DNA of 21,815 bases from VMCP01 sp964645755 (lineage in GTDB: Bacteria > Bacteroidota > Bacteroidia > NS11-12g > UBA955), in assembly GCA_964645755.1 (NCBI GenBank), contig CAZYBT010000038.1:1-21815 (forward strand), in the 5' to 3' direction. A program made the position numbers and the translations under genes. Positions 1 to 6,548 of this stretch are shown here, in pieces. The notes beneath the pieces are model-generated. The model was not told the origin of the DNA. It did no database searches and saw nothing but the letters and a program-made list of their open reading frames with translations. Numbering within the stretch: the stretch's first letter is position 1; the number at the start of each line of letters is the position of its first letter.

Positions 1-660
1 AGGAACAACCACATCTTGGAACATGATACTGTGCGTATCACTTCCGCGGATTCCCAATTTGTCTTCTTTTTTACCTACAGTAACACCAGCCCAAGATTTT
101 TCAACAATGAATGCATTGATACCTTTGTGCTTTTTGTCAACATCGGTTTGTGCTATCACCAAGTAGTAACTAGCGCTATTGCCATTTGTGATCCAGTTTT
201 TTGTACCGTTCAAAATGTAATGGTCGCCCATGTCAATAGCAGTTGTTCTCTGGCTTGTAGCATCGCTACCTGCCTCTGGCTCACTCAATAAAAAGGCGCC
301 AATTGCTTGTCCTGATGCCAATGGAACCAAATATTTTTGTTTTTGGTCTTCGGTACCGTATTCCTCAATACCCCAACAAACCAAACTGTTGTTTACACTC
401 ATACAAACTGAGGCAGATGCGTCAATTTTTGAAATTTCTTCCATCGCCAAAACATAGCTGATGGCATCCATTCCACCCCCACCGTACTTAGGGTCTACCA
501 TCATTCCCATGAAGCCCAACTCACCCATTTTTTTGATTTGTTCTGCAGGGAATTGTTGTTTCTCATCTCTTTCAATGACACCGGGCAATAATTCGGTTTG
601 TGCAAAATCTCTCGCAGCTTGCTGTACCGCTAAATGTTCTTCTGATAGTTCGAAATGCAT
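1..660 (-). CDS. Acyl-CoA dehydrogenase, N-terminal 220 residues (3' end outside window)
   Basis: This is an FAD-dependent acyl-CoA dehydrogenase, which oxidises acyl-CoA to trans-2-enoyl-CoA and passes electrons to electron transfer flavoprotein in fatty-acid or branched-chain degradation. The minus frame is open from an ATG at 660 to the window edge, exactly 220 codons. The helical N-terminal domain begins MHFELSEEHLAVQQAARDFA. The middle domain carries the family signature around residues 121-133 (GAFLLSEPEAGSD) and NGTKNWITNG at 151-160, which line the flavin and substrate site. The C-terminal helical domain with the catalytic glutamate is not in the window, so substrate class cannot be settled; the N-terminus resembles short- or branched-chain enzymes. 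A -7-like box lies 12 bp upstream of the ATG, divergent from the ferredoxin promoter. Plus-strand open frames over this region are its antisense. Confidence 0.93.
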   Translation of the reverse strand, partial: MHFELSEEHLAVQQAARDFAQTELLPGVIERDEKQQFPAEQIKKMGELGFMGMMVDPKYGGGGMDAISYVLAMEEISKIDASASVCMSVNNSLVCWGIEEYGTEDQKQKYLVPLASGQAIGAFLLSEPEAGSDATSQRTTAIDMGDHYILNGTKNWITNGNSASYYLVIAQTDVDKKHKGINAFIVEKSWAGVTVGKKEDKLGIRGSDTHSIMFQDVVVP

Positions 661-672
661 AATTTTGTGGTG

Positions 673-680
673 CAAAAATA
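673..680 (-). promoter_or_regulatory. -7 box of the acyl-CoA dehydrogenase promoter
   Basis: On the minus strand the sequence reads TATTTTTG, matching the Bacteroidota sigma-A -7 consensus TAnnTTTG, 12 bp before the ATG at 660. It continues as TATTTTTGCACCAC, and the same 14 bases occur upstream of gapA. A TTTTTG tract 24 bp upstream could be the -33 element, but the spacing is a little long. Confidence 0.55.
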
Positions 681-762
681 AGCGTAAAACTTTGATATTG
701 CTAACAAAAACAATCGATTAGTAAGTGTCAAAAAGACACCAACAAAACTCAAATTTGATTGT

Positions 763-770
763 TATCTTTG
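763..770 (+). promoter_or_regulatory. -7 box of the ferredoxin promoter
   Basis: TATCTTTG matches the TAnnTTTG consensus. Transcription would begin near 777, only a few bases before the ATG at 780. This argues against the longer frame beginning at 759, because that start would lie upstream of the box. No clear -33 TTG is seen. Confidence 0.6.
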
Positions 771-779
771 CAATCGTAT

Positions 780-1109
780 ATGGCAAACATTACATTTAAA
801 TTTGAAGAAAAAGGCAAAGCGCCAGAAACCCACGAAATATTCGAAGGTGAATCAATACTCGAAGTTGCACTCGACAATAACATTCAGTTGAATCACAACT
901 GTGGTGGCGTTTGTGGCTGTAGCACTTGTCATGTTTATGTTGAACAAGGAGAAGATTTATTGCCAGAAATGAGCGACAGAGAAGAGGAATATGTAGACAG
1001 AGCCCGCAACCCTAAATACAATAGCCGATTGGCTTGTCAGTGTAAATTGGATGAAGATGGAGATTTGGTTGTAATCATTCCCGATCAATCTGGAATTATT
1101 GGTCATTAA
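780..1109 (+). CDS. fdx: ISC-type [2Fe-2S] ferredoxin
   Basis: An adrenodoxin/ISC-type plant-fold ferredoxin of 109 residues, which supplies electrons for Fe-S cluster assembly in the cytoplasm. Cluster ligands are visible as C41-x5-C47-x2-C50 (HNCGGVCGCSTC) and C86 in RLACQC, the spacing of Escherichia coli Fdx. Two further cysteines, C45 and C88, sit beside the ligands. An acidic patch (EMSDREEEYVD) follows, where this family docks its partners. The start at 780 is preferred over 759 because the peptide beginning MANITFKFEE fits the family and the promoter box at 763-770 overlaps the longer version. IscX lies 59 bp downstream in the same direction, which supports an Fe-S assembly role, but no iscS, iscU, hscA or hscB is adjacent. 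Confidence 0.93.
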   Translation: MANITFKFEEKGKAPETHEIFEGESILEVALDNNIQLNHNCGGVCGCSTCHVYVEQGEDLLPEMSDREEEYVDRARNPKYNSRLACQCKLDEDGDLVVIIPDQSGIIGH

Positions 1110-1168
1110 TCTCACAGAAAATCATTCAAATAAAACCTTAAACCTAAATTTTTCAACCCTAAAACAAT

Positions 1169-1399
1169 ATGGAACTACCAATAAACTGGACCGATTACGA
1201 AGATATTGCAATGAAACTCTATGAACGCTTTGGAGACGAGTTTGGAGAAAAACAAATCTATAGAATTAGATTCACCGACCTTCTTGAGTGGGTGTTAGAA
1301 ATACCCGAATTCGTTGGTACCAAAGAAGAAAGCAATGAAGGTCACCTCGAAATGATCCAAAGTCAATGGGTTTACGAATGGCGCGATAATCAATCGTAG
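1169..1399 (+). CDS. iscX: Fe-S cluster assembly protein IscX
   Basis: A 76-residue acidic protein of the IscX (YfhJ) family. Conserved features are the N-terminal NWTDYEDIAMKLYERFGDEF, the core IRFTDLLEWVLE, the ESNEGHLE segment and the C-terminal IQSQWVYEW. In characterised bacteria IscX binds the cysteine desulfurase IscS and modulates or supplies iron for cluster assembly. It is about ten residues longer than the E. coli protein, mostly at the N-terminus and between the helices. It follows the ferredoxin by 59 bp with no terminator between, so the two are probably co-transcribed. The ATG follows an A-rich stretch, usual for this phylum. Confidence 0.9.
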   Translation: MELPINWTDYEDIAMKLYERFGDEFGEKQIYRIRFTDLLEWVLEIPEFVGTKEESNEGHLEMIQSQWVYEWRDNQS

Positions 1400-1483
1400 T
1401 TTGTCATAATTTCATCATCCTTGCCGATTTTAGTGTTTTTAAATGCTAAAATTCTCGTATTTACTTCGTTAATTGCAATTTGA

Positions 1484-2854
1484 ATGAGTATGCAAAAAAT
1501 AATTTTCTTTTTATCCTTTTTCCTATGCGGTAATTTTTTAACTGCCCAAACAGATGCTCTTGAGCCTTGTGGTCACCGCGATCTTATGGATCAGCTTGAA
1601 AAACAATACCCAGGTTTTAAAAAGCAATTGGATGTGGAGTATATCAAAAGTGTTCGTTCTAATTTTGATGTGAAATCGAGGAAAAAAATTATTCGCGATA
1701 CCATGTACTACTACGATACCATTTACACAATTCCTGTGGTGTATCACGTTTTGTACAATGTTGCAGCTGAAAATATTCATGATAGTTTGTTAATCAACCA
1801 ATTGGAAGTGCTCAACAGAGATTTTTGCCGCCAAAATTTTGATACATCAAATACCCGATCATTCTTTAAATCTCGCGCTGGAGATGCACGCATTAAGTTT
1901 GTTCTCGCTGCAGTTGATCCTAATGGAAATCCAACAAGTGGTATTATTAGAAAACAAACATTAACCACGTCTTGGGGTGGTGGTAATAATATCAATAATA
2001 AAATGAAATCAAATTACACCCGCGGTTCTAGTCCTTGGAATCCAAAAAAATATGTCAATATCTGGGTGTGCGATTTGTCTCAAAATAACACAGACGGACT
2101 TCTAGGGTTTGCTTATCCACCATTCGGACATCCAAGTTGGAACAACCAAAGTTGGATTGCAGATTCAAACCAAGGAGTTACCTTGCATTATAAAGTTGTG
2201 GGTAGAAACAACCCGCTAGCGAATACTTCAACTCTGAATACATCGAATATGGGAAGGGTTGCTGTACACGAGTTTGGTCATTATTTTGGTTTGAGACACA
2301 TTTGGGCCGACGATCAATTTCAAATCAACCGTTGTGCCGCAGATGATTATATCGATGATACCCCGTTGCAAGGTGTTGGTTCCGGATTTAACTGTAACAA
2401 ATCCATGAACACTTGCACCGAACCAAAGGATGATCTGCCAGACATGGTCGAAAATTACATGGATTACAGTTCTGACCAATGTCAAAACATGTTTACAAAA
2501 CAACAAGTCATCACCATGCGCAATGCCATTTCTCAATATCGTTTCGACCTTCCGATACAAATGGAATTTGTTCAAAGAACCCGCATTTTCGATACTGTAG
2601 TCTACGACGAGGTGTTGGTATATCCTGTTGCCAAAGACAATCGATTAAAAATTGAGGTGAGAAACGAAGACATCATCAATCATTTATCATTTGAAGTGTA
2701 CAACATGGTTGGTCAAATCATTGAGGAAAATAAGATGATTACAAAAAATATGACTGAGATTTCCACTTCACGTTATCCATCAGCAACATACATTGTAATT
2801 TTGAGAGCTGCCGATGGCAGGGTGGTGAGGAAACAAAAGGTTATCATTGATTAG
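1484..2854 (+). CDS. Secreted M43-family zinc metalloprotease with T9SS sorting domain
   Basis: A 456-residue secreted protein. Residues 1-22 form a signal peptide (MSMQKIIFFLSFFLCGNFLTAQ). The zinc site HEFGHYFGLRH at residues 262-272 fits the extended HExxHxxGxxH motif of metzincins, and the downstream NYMDYSSDQC fits the Met-turn of the M43 (pappalysin/cytophagalysin) family. IPVVYHVLY before the catalytic domain and the M(F)TKQQ element after it are also typical of M43B. From about residue 377 (VLVYPVAKDNRLKIEV) to the end is a type A T9SS C-terminal domain, although the usual YPNP has become YPVA. The protein is expected to be exported by Sec, then released or anchored by the type IX system. 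Starts at 1484 or 1490 are both possible. The last 11 bp overlap the end of the opposite-strand gene. The substrate cannot be predicted. Confidence 0.9.
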   Translation: MSMQKIIFFLSFFLCGNFLTAQTDALEPCGHRDLMDQLEKQYPGFKKQLDVEYIKSVRSNFDVKSRKKIIRDTMYYYDTIYTIPVVYHVLYNVAAENIHDSLLINQLEVLNRDFCRQNFDTSNTRSFFKSRAGDARIKFVLAAVDPNGNPTSGIIRKQTLTTSWGGGNNINNKMKSNYTRGSSPWNPKKYVNIWVCDLSQNNTDGLLGFAYPPFGHPSWNNQSWIADSNQGVTLHYKVVGRNNPLANTSTLNTSNMGRVAVHEFGHYFGLRHIWADDQFQINRCAADDYIDDTPLQGVGSGFNCNKSMNTCTEPKDDLPDMVENYMDYSSDQCQNMFTKQQVITMRNAISQYRFDLPIQMEFVQRTRIFDTVVYDEVLVYPVAKDNRLKIEVRNEDIINHLSFEVYNMVGQIIEENKMITKNMTEISTSRYPSATYIVILRAADGRVVRKQKVIID

Positions 2855-3203
2855 AATTGTTCATGCCACATGCCACCTCCAAACGGTTCATGAGCAGTTT
2901 CAATTCTATTTCAAAATGCAAAAACTCTTCTCTTGTAATTTCTGATTTTTGATAGGCTTGTATGATGTATGCCATCAGACGATTACATTTTACATAAGCC
3001 TGTAATATTTCTGTTGGTAGATCATCTTTTGTTGAAACGCTGGCCAACGATAAATGCTTGTTTACGTGTAAAACGGTCTCTAAAATGTTTTCATTCAGTA
3101 AAATCGCTCTCTGATTTGCAGCAGGTTGGTTTTCGGTTTTTAGTGCCAATTTGCCCATATTAAATGCAAGTTGGTTCAATTCTGTAAGTGTATACATATT
3201 CAT
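2844..3203 (-). CDS. Small helical protein of unknown function
   Basis: I do not recognise this 119-residue protein. It has no signal peptide or membrane segment and looks almost wholly alpha-helical, with charged heptad-like stretches (TELNQLAFNMGKLALK, EILQAYVKCNRLMAYIIQ, REEFLHFEIELKLLMNRLE), so a four-helix bundle is plausible. The start is either the ATG at 3203 or the in-frame ATG at 3197. A degenerate -7 box, TAATCTTG, lies 6 bp upstream of 3203 on the minus strand. It stands alone: its 3' end overlaps the metalloprotease by 11 bp, and it is divergent from nusB. The frame is long, has coherent composition and fills an otherwise empty 470-bp gap, so it is probably a real gene. Confidence 0.72.
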   Translation of the reverse strand: MNMYTLTELNQLAFNMGKLALKTENQPAANQRAILLNENILETVLHVNKHLSLASVSTKDDLPTEILQAYVKCNRLMAYIIQAYQKSEITREEFLHFEIELKLLMNRLEVACGMNNSNQ

Positions 3204-3300
3204 CGTTTACAAGATTAAGTAACCCTTAACAAAAGATTCGTTCTTTAAATGGATATATGCGTTTATACACGTTTTGAATACGCTTTCACCGATTTTTGCT

Positions 3301-3308
3301 TATCTTTG
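3301..3308 (+). promoter_or_regulatory. -7 box of the nusB operon promoter
   Basis: TATCTTTG matches TAnnTTTG, 19 bp before the nusB ATG, and continues GCA as at several other promoters here. A TTTG at 3273-3276 is a candidate -33 element, 24 bp upstream. Confidence 0.6.
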
Positions 3309-3327
3309 CATAAATTTTACGTTCTAA

Positions 3328-4266
3328 ATGATTTCAAGAAGATTAGTGAGAATAAAAACGTTACAAACGTTGTATTCATGGAAACAAAGTGGCATCGACA
3401 ATGAATTTATGTTTGTTGACAATCTGAAAAACAGTATTTATCAAAGCCACGCATTTTATCTGTTTCTACTCGATTTTCCATATCAGTTTCAACAATATTT
3501 ACAAGACGAATTGAACCTTGAACGGTCAAAATTTTATCCAGATGCCAATAAAATTCGTCAATACAGCATCTTAAACAATACCCCAATCATTCAAAAATTA
3601 CACCAAGAAGTCTTGTTGTCTGATGTTAAAATTGAATACAATTGGATTGATTTACAATCAAATTTTGAGGGATGGTTTCAAACAATGATGTCGTGGGACT
3701 TTGTCCAGGATTACGCAATTTTTGATGAGCCGGATTTGATTCAACAGAAAGAATTTTTAGAAAATTTGTTTTTTGCATTCGTAGATTCGCATGAGCAATT
3801 CAATGAATTGTTGGAAGATATCAATCCATCTTGGCCCGATGATGCATCCATAACCTACAGAGAAATTACAAAAACACTTCAATCGTTCAAAAAAACCAAC
3901 GAGGTTACTTTGTCGAAAAACATTCCTTTGAATGATGAAGATTTAATCTTTGGTTTGAATTTATTAAAATACACCATCCGTCAGTCGGAAATATATGATG
4001 GAATGGTGAGCGAGGTCACAGAAAATTGGGATCCAGCAAGGATTGCCATCATGGATTTGTTGATCATTAAACAAACTTTGTCTGAGTTTTTGTATTTTTC
4101 AGAAATCCCCGTAAAGGTAACAATCAACGAATACTTAGAAATTACTAAAAATTACAGCACCCCTAATAGTTCAAAATTTGTGAATGGAATTTTGGACAAA
4201 CTCAGGATTAAATTAGAAAAAACAGGCCAAATCCAAAAAACTGGTCGCGGATTGAGAGAAAGTTAA
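3328..4266 (+). CDS. nusB: Transcription antitermination factor NusB
   Basis: A 312-residue NusB, an RNA-binding factor that joins NusA, NusE (S10) and NusG in rRNA antitermination. The N-terminus MISRRLVRIKTLQTLYSW fits the first NusB helix. The conserved C-terminal block is at about residues 234-292 (WDPARIAIMDLLIIKQTLSE, PVKVTINEYLEITKNYST, SSKFVNGILDKL). E. coli NusB has about 140 residues; the extra 150 or so lie in a middle insert, as is usual in Bacteroidota. It heads a plus-strand cluster with a DUF1573 lipoprotein (15 bp gap), yajC and coaE. A -7 box lies at 3301-3308. Confidence 0.92.
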   Translation: MISRRLVRIKTLQTLYSWKQSGIDNEFMFVDNLKNSIYQSHAFYLFLLDFPYQFQQYLQDELNLERSKFYPDANKIRQYSILNNTPIIQKLHQEVLLSDVKIEYNWIDLQSNFEGWFQTMMSWDFVQDYAIFDEPDLIQQKEFLENLFFAFVDSHEQFNELLEDINPSWPDDASITYREITKTLQSFKKTNEVTLSKNIPLNDEDLIFGLNLLKYTIRQSEIYDGMVSEVTENWDPARIAIMDLLIIKQTLSEFLYFSEIPVKVTINEYLEITKNYSTPNSSKFVNGILDKLRIKLEKTGQIQKTGRGLRES

Positions 4267-4267
4267 A

Positions 4268-4275
4268 TATATTTG
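4268..4275 (+). promoter_or_regulatory. Internal -7 box before the DUF1573 gene
   Basis: TATATTTG matches TAnnTTTG inside the 15-bp gap after nusB, 6 bp before the ATG at 4282. It suggests a secondary promoter inside the operon. It also disfavours a start at the TTG at 4273, which lies within the box. Chance matches are possible in such AT-rich DNA. Confidence 0.4.
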
Positions 4276-4281
4276 TATACT

Positions 4282-4788
4282 ATGAAATTCAATAAATTCT
4301 TTTTGGCAATTGCGTTAGGAACCATGATTTTGTCGTGTTCTCAGGGAAACAAAGAAATGGATGTTGAAGACATTGAAAACAGCAATCCAGAAAATGCACC
4401 TAAAAAAGTGGGTGCTGGCGAAATTAAGTTTCTCGATACCTTGAAAGATTTCGGCAAAATCACTGATGGTGAAATTGTTGAACACACTTACAGATTTAGA
4501 AACACAGGAAAAGTTCCTGTTGCCATTTCAAAAGTAGAAGCTTCATGTGGTTGTACAACACCTGATTATACCAAAGAAATTATACCTCCAGGTGGCGAGG
4601 GTAAGGTGAAAGCAACATTTAATAGCTCTGGTTATGGATATCCAGAAGCACCAAAAGTAGAAAAAAGTATCTCAGTTTATTTCGATGATTGTAAAACCGA
4701 TTTGGTTGTGCTTAAGTTCACAGCAAATATTTACGCTCCTGCGAAAGAAGGCGAAAATACCAATACTTCTGGCGGTCATAATCACTAA
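4282..4788 (+). CDS. DUF1573 domain lipoprotein
   Basis: A 168-residue envelope lipoprotein. The signal peptide MKFNKFFLAIALGTMILSC ends in a lipobox with the acylated cysteine at C19. The DUF1573 domain (about residues 47-150) has an immunoglobulin-like beta sandwich with the hallmark EASCGCTTPDYTKEIIPPGG at 86-105. The tail is Gly/Asn/His-rich (NTSGGHNH). DUF1573 proteins are abundant in Bacteroidota, but their role is not established. The gene lies between nusB and yajC in a frequently seen order. I start it at the ATG at 4282, since the only earlier option is a TTG inside a promoter box and the lipoprotein signal begins naturally at MKFNK. Confidence 0.9.
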   Translation: MKFNKFFLAIALGTMILSCSQGNKEMDVEDIENSNPENAPKKVGAGEIKFLDTLKDFGKITDGEIVEHTYRFRNTGKVPVAISKVEASCGCTTPDYTKEIIPPGGEGKVKATFNSSGYGYPEAPKVEKSISVYFDDCKTDLVVLKFTANIYAPAKEGENTNTSGGHNH

Positions 4789-4798
4789 AACATAAACA

Positions 4799-5113
4799 AT
4801 GATTCAATACACTTTATTACAAGCACCAGCGCAAGGTGCAGGCGGCAACATGATGGTCATGTTGTTGATTATGGCTGTGATGTTTTTCTTCATGGTTTGG
4901 CCTCAAATGCGCCGTCAAAAGAAAGCTAAGAGCTTCCAAGAATCACTTCAAAAAGGCGACAAAGTTGTTACCTCAGGTGGTGTTCACGGGAAAATTGCAT
5001 CAGTTACCGATACTCAATATATCCTCGAAATTGAAGAAGGTAAAATGAAAATCGAAAAAACAGGTATCAGCATGGAAATGACCCAAGCTGCTTATCCTGC
5101 GCCTAAGGCGTAA
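4799..5113 (+). CDS. yajC: Preprotein translocase accessory subunit YajC
   Basis: A 104-residue inner-membrane protein of the Sec translocon, which associates with SecDF. One transmembrane helix spans about residues 17-35 (NMMVMLLIMAVMFFFMVWP), followed by the basic PQMRRQKKAK and the conserved cytoplasmic GDKVVTSGGVHGKIASV. Length and layout are normal for the family. It follows the DUF1573 gene by 10 bp and precedes coaE by 15 bp, so it is co-transcribed. Its position next to envelope genes fits a role in export. Confidence 0.95.
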   Translation: MIQYTLLQAPAQGAGGNMMVMLLIMAVMFFFMVWPQMRRQKKAKSFQESLQKGDKVVTSGGVHGKIASVTDTQYILEIEEGKMKIEKTGISMEMTQAAYPAPKA

Positions 5114-5128
5114 ACATCTCTTTTTTTA

Positions 5129-5722
5129 ATGTTAAAAGTGGGTATTACTGGGGGCATTGGAAGTGGAAAAACTTTGGTTTGCTCTATTTTTAATTCCCTC
5201 GGAATACCCATTTATCAAGCCGACAATGAGGCTAAACGCTTGTATTTTACAGATAGTGTCCTCAAACAAAAACTCATTGATAATTTTGGCCCTGAGTTTT
5301 ATTTATCAGAGACCAAAATCAATAAATCATTTGCACGTAACTTATTGCAGGATAAAACAACACGGGACTTATTGAATGGAATTGTTCATCCTCGGGTGTT
5401 TGATCACTTTGAAACTTGGGTTTCAGAGCAAAAATCGCCCTATGTGATAAAAGAAGCTGCCATTTTGTTTGAAAGTGGTGCCAATAAAACCGTCGATCTC
5501 ACAATAGGAGTGATTGCTGCCGAAAAAATAAGACTTGAAAGAGTCATGAAAAGAGATAACCTCTCAGAATCTCAAGTTCATCATATCATGTCATTGCAAC
5601 TTAGTAATGAAGAATTGTCTGATAAATGTGATTACATTATTCAAAACAACGAGCAGCAATCGCTCATTCACCAAGTGCTCAGCGTTCACCAAAATTTATT
5701 GGATAAAAGTGCTCATTTCTAG
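5129..5722 (+). CDS. coaE: Dephospho-CoA kinase
   Basis: Catalyses the last step of coenzyme A synthesis, phosphorylating the ribose 3'-hydroxyl of dephospho-CoA. The P-loop GGIGSGKT is at residues 8-15. It is followed by the family's QADNEAKRL segment, IVHPRVFDHF, the KEAAILFESG block that lines the substrate site, and a lid-region RLERVMKRDNLSE. At 197 residues it has the usual length. It is the last gene of the nusB cluster. Its final 27 bp overlap the end of pyrF on the opposite strand, and no terminator hairpin is visible between them. In many relatives a YbbR-type gene sits between yajC and coaE; there is none here. Confidence 0.95.
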   Translation: MLKVGITGGIGSGKTLVCSIFNSLGIPIYQADNEAKRLYFTDSVLKQKLIDNFGPEFYLSETKINKSFARNLLQDKTTRDLLNGIVHPRVFDHFETWVSEQKSPYVIKEAAILFESGANKTVDLTIGVIAAEKIRLERVMKRDNLSESQVHHIMSLQLSNEELSDKCDYIIQNNEQQSLIHQVLSVHQNLLDKSAHF

Positions 5723-6505
5723 AGCCAATTTTTGAGCTTCTTCTCGGGCTTTTTCTGCGTAATTTTCTTCGTTACTCGCATAAATAATTCCCCGTGAACT
5801 GTTTATAAGTAAACCAATTTCATTGTTAGCTGCAGCTTCAGTGATGTCTTTTAGGCTTCCTCCTTGAGCACCAACTCCAGGAACGAGTAAAAAATGCTCT
5901 GGTATTAAACTTCTGATCTCAGCAACCAAATTTGCCCTCGTAGCTCCAACAACAAACATTAAATTATCGGTGTTGCCCCACTTGCTCACAGTGTTAATCA
6001 CGCGTTCATATAATTTAAGTTCGTTGGTTTGTTGTAATTGAAAATCTTTATGCCCAGCATTGCTGGTTAGTGCCAAACAAATAACGGTTTTATCTTCAAA
6101 TTCTAAGAAAGGTCTTAAACTATCTTCTCCCATATAGGGCGCAACCGTAACCGCGTCGAAATTCATGGTTTCGAAGAATGCTCTGGCATACATACTGCTG
6201 GTATTTCCAATGTCGCCCCTTTTGGCATCAGCAATGTTGAAGGTGTTTTCTGGCAAATAACTTAAAGTTTCTTCCATCCACTCCCATCCCTTACTACCGT
6301 ACTGTTCGTAAAATGCAGTATTTATTTTGTAAGCAACACTGAAATCCTTAGTAGATTCCACAATGTTTTTGTTGAACTCAAGCAATCCTTTTCCTGATTT
6401 TTCAAGATGCAGTGGGAGTTTTCCAATTTCAGTATCCAAGCCAGTACACAGATAGCTTTTCTTCTGAAAAATTTCTTTAATAATGTCTGATTTTTTCACT
6501 TTCAC
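5696..6505 (-). CDS. pyrF: Orotidine 5'-phosphate decarboxylase
   Basis: Decarboxylates OMP to UMP, the last step of de novo pyrimidine synthesis. The 269-residue length and sequence fit the longer group of the family. Active-site elements are D24 (CTGLDTE), K60 (VAYKIN), the D93-K95-D98 triad in IADAKRGDIGNTSS, the phosphate loop VPGVGAQGG at 208-216 and NSSRGI at 235-240. The start is a GTG at 6505; a second GTG lies two codons later, and no in-frame ATG exists before the upstream stop. A weak box, GTTATTTG, is only 2 bp before the GTG on the minus strand, so the leader would be very short. It diverges from the large T9SS gene, with 43 bp between them. Confidence 0.94.
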   Translation of the reverse strand: MKVKKSDIIKEIFQKKSYLCTGLDTEIGKLPLHLEKSGKGLLEFNKNIVESTKDFSVAYKINTAFYEQYGSKGWEWMEETLSYLPENTFNIADAKRGDIGNTSSMYARAFFETMNFDAVTVAPYMGEDSLRPFLEFEDKTVICLALTSNAGHKDFQLQQTNELKLYERVINTVSKWGNTDNLMFVVGATRANLVAEIRSLIPEHFLLVPGVGAQGGSLKDITEAAANNEIGLLINSSRGIIYASNEENYAEKAREEAQKLALEMSTFIQ

Positions 6506-6536
6506 TGCAAATAACGTAAATCCTTTTCGGATTGGT

Positions 6537-6544
6537 TACATTTG
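6537..6544 (+). promoter_or_regulatory. -7 box of the large T9SS protein gene
   Basis: TACATTTG matches TAnnTTTG and ends 4 bp before the ATG at 6549. It supports that start over the frame opening at 6483, which would begin inside pyrF on the other strand and upstream of the promoter. Confidence 0.55.
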
Positions 6545-6548
6545 TATT

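Noticed and set aside
16..721. Three plus-strand open frames over the left edge
   Set aside because: They are antisense to an acyl-CoA dehydrogenase on the minus strand that runs off the window; their translations look like nothing coherent, while the minus frame has clear family motifs.
759..779. Longer start of the ferredoxin gene
   Set aside because: This start precedes or overlaps the -7 box at 763-770, and the extra residues do not fit the family N-terminus.
1428..1451. TTTTAG...CTAAAA inverted repeat after iscX
   Set aside because: The stem is only 6 bp and almost all A-T with a 12-base loop; it would not form a stable terminator.
6483..6548. Upstream start of the large T9SS protein
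   Set aside because: It lies upstream of the promoter box and overlaps pyrF; the signal peptide begins properly at 6549.
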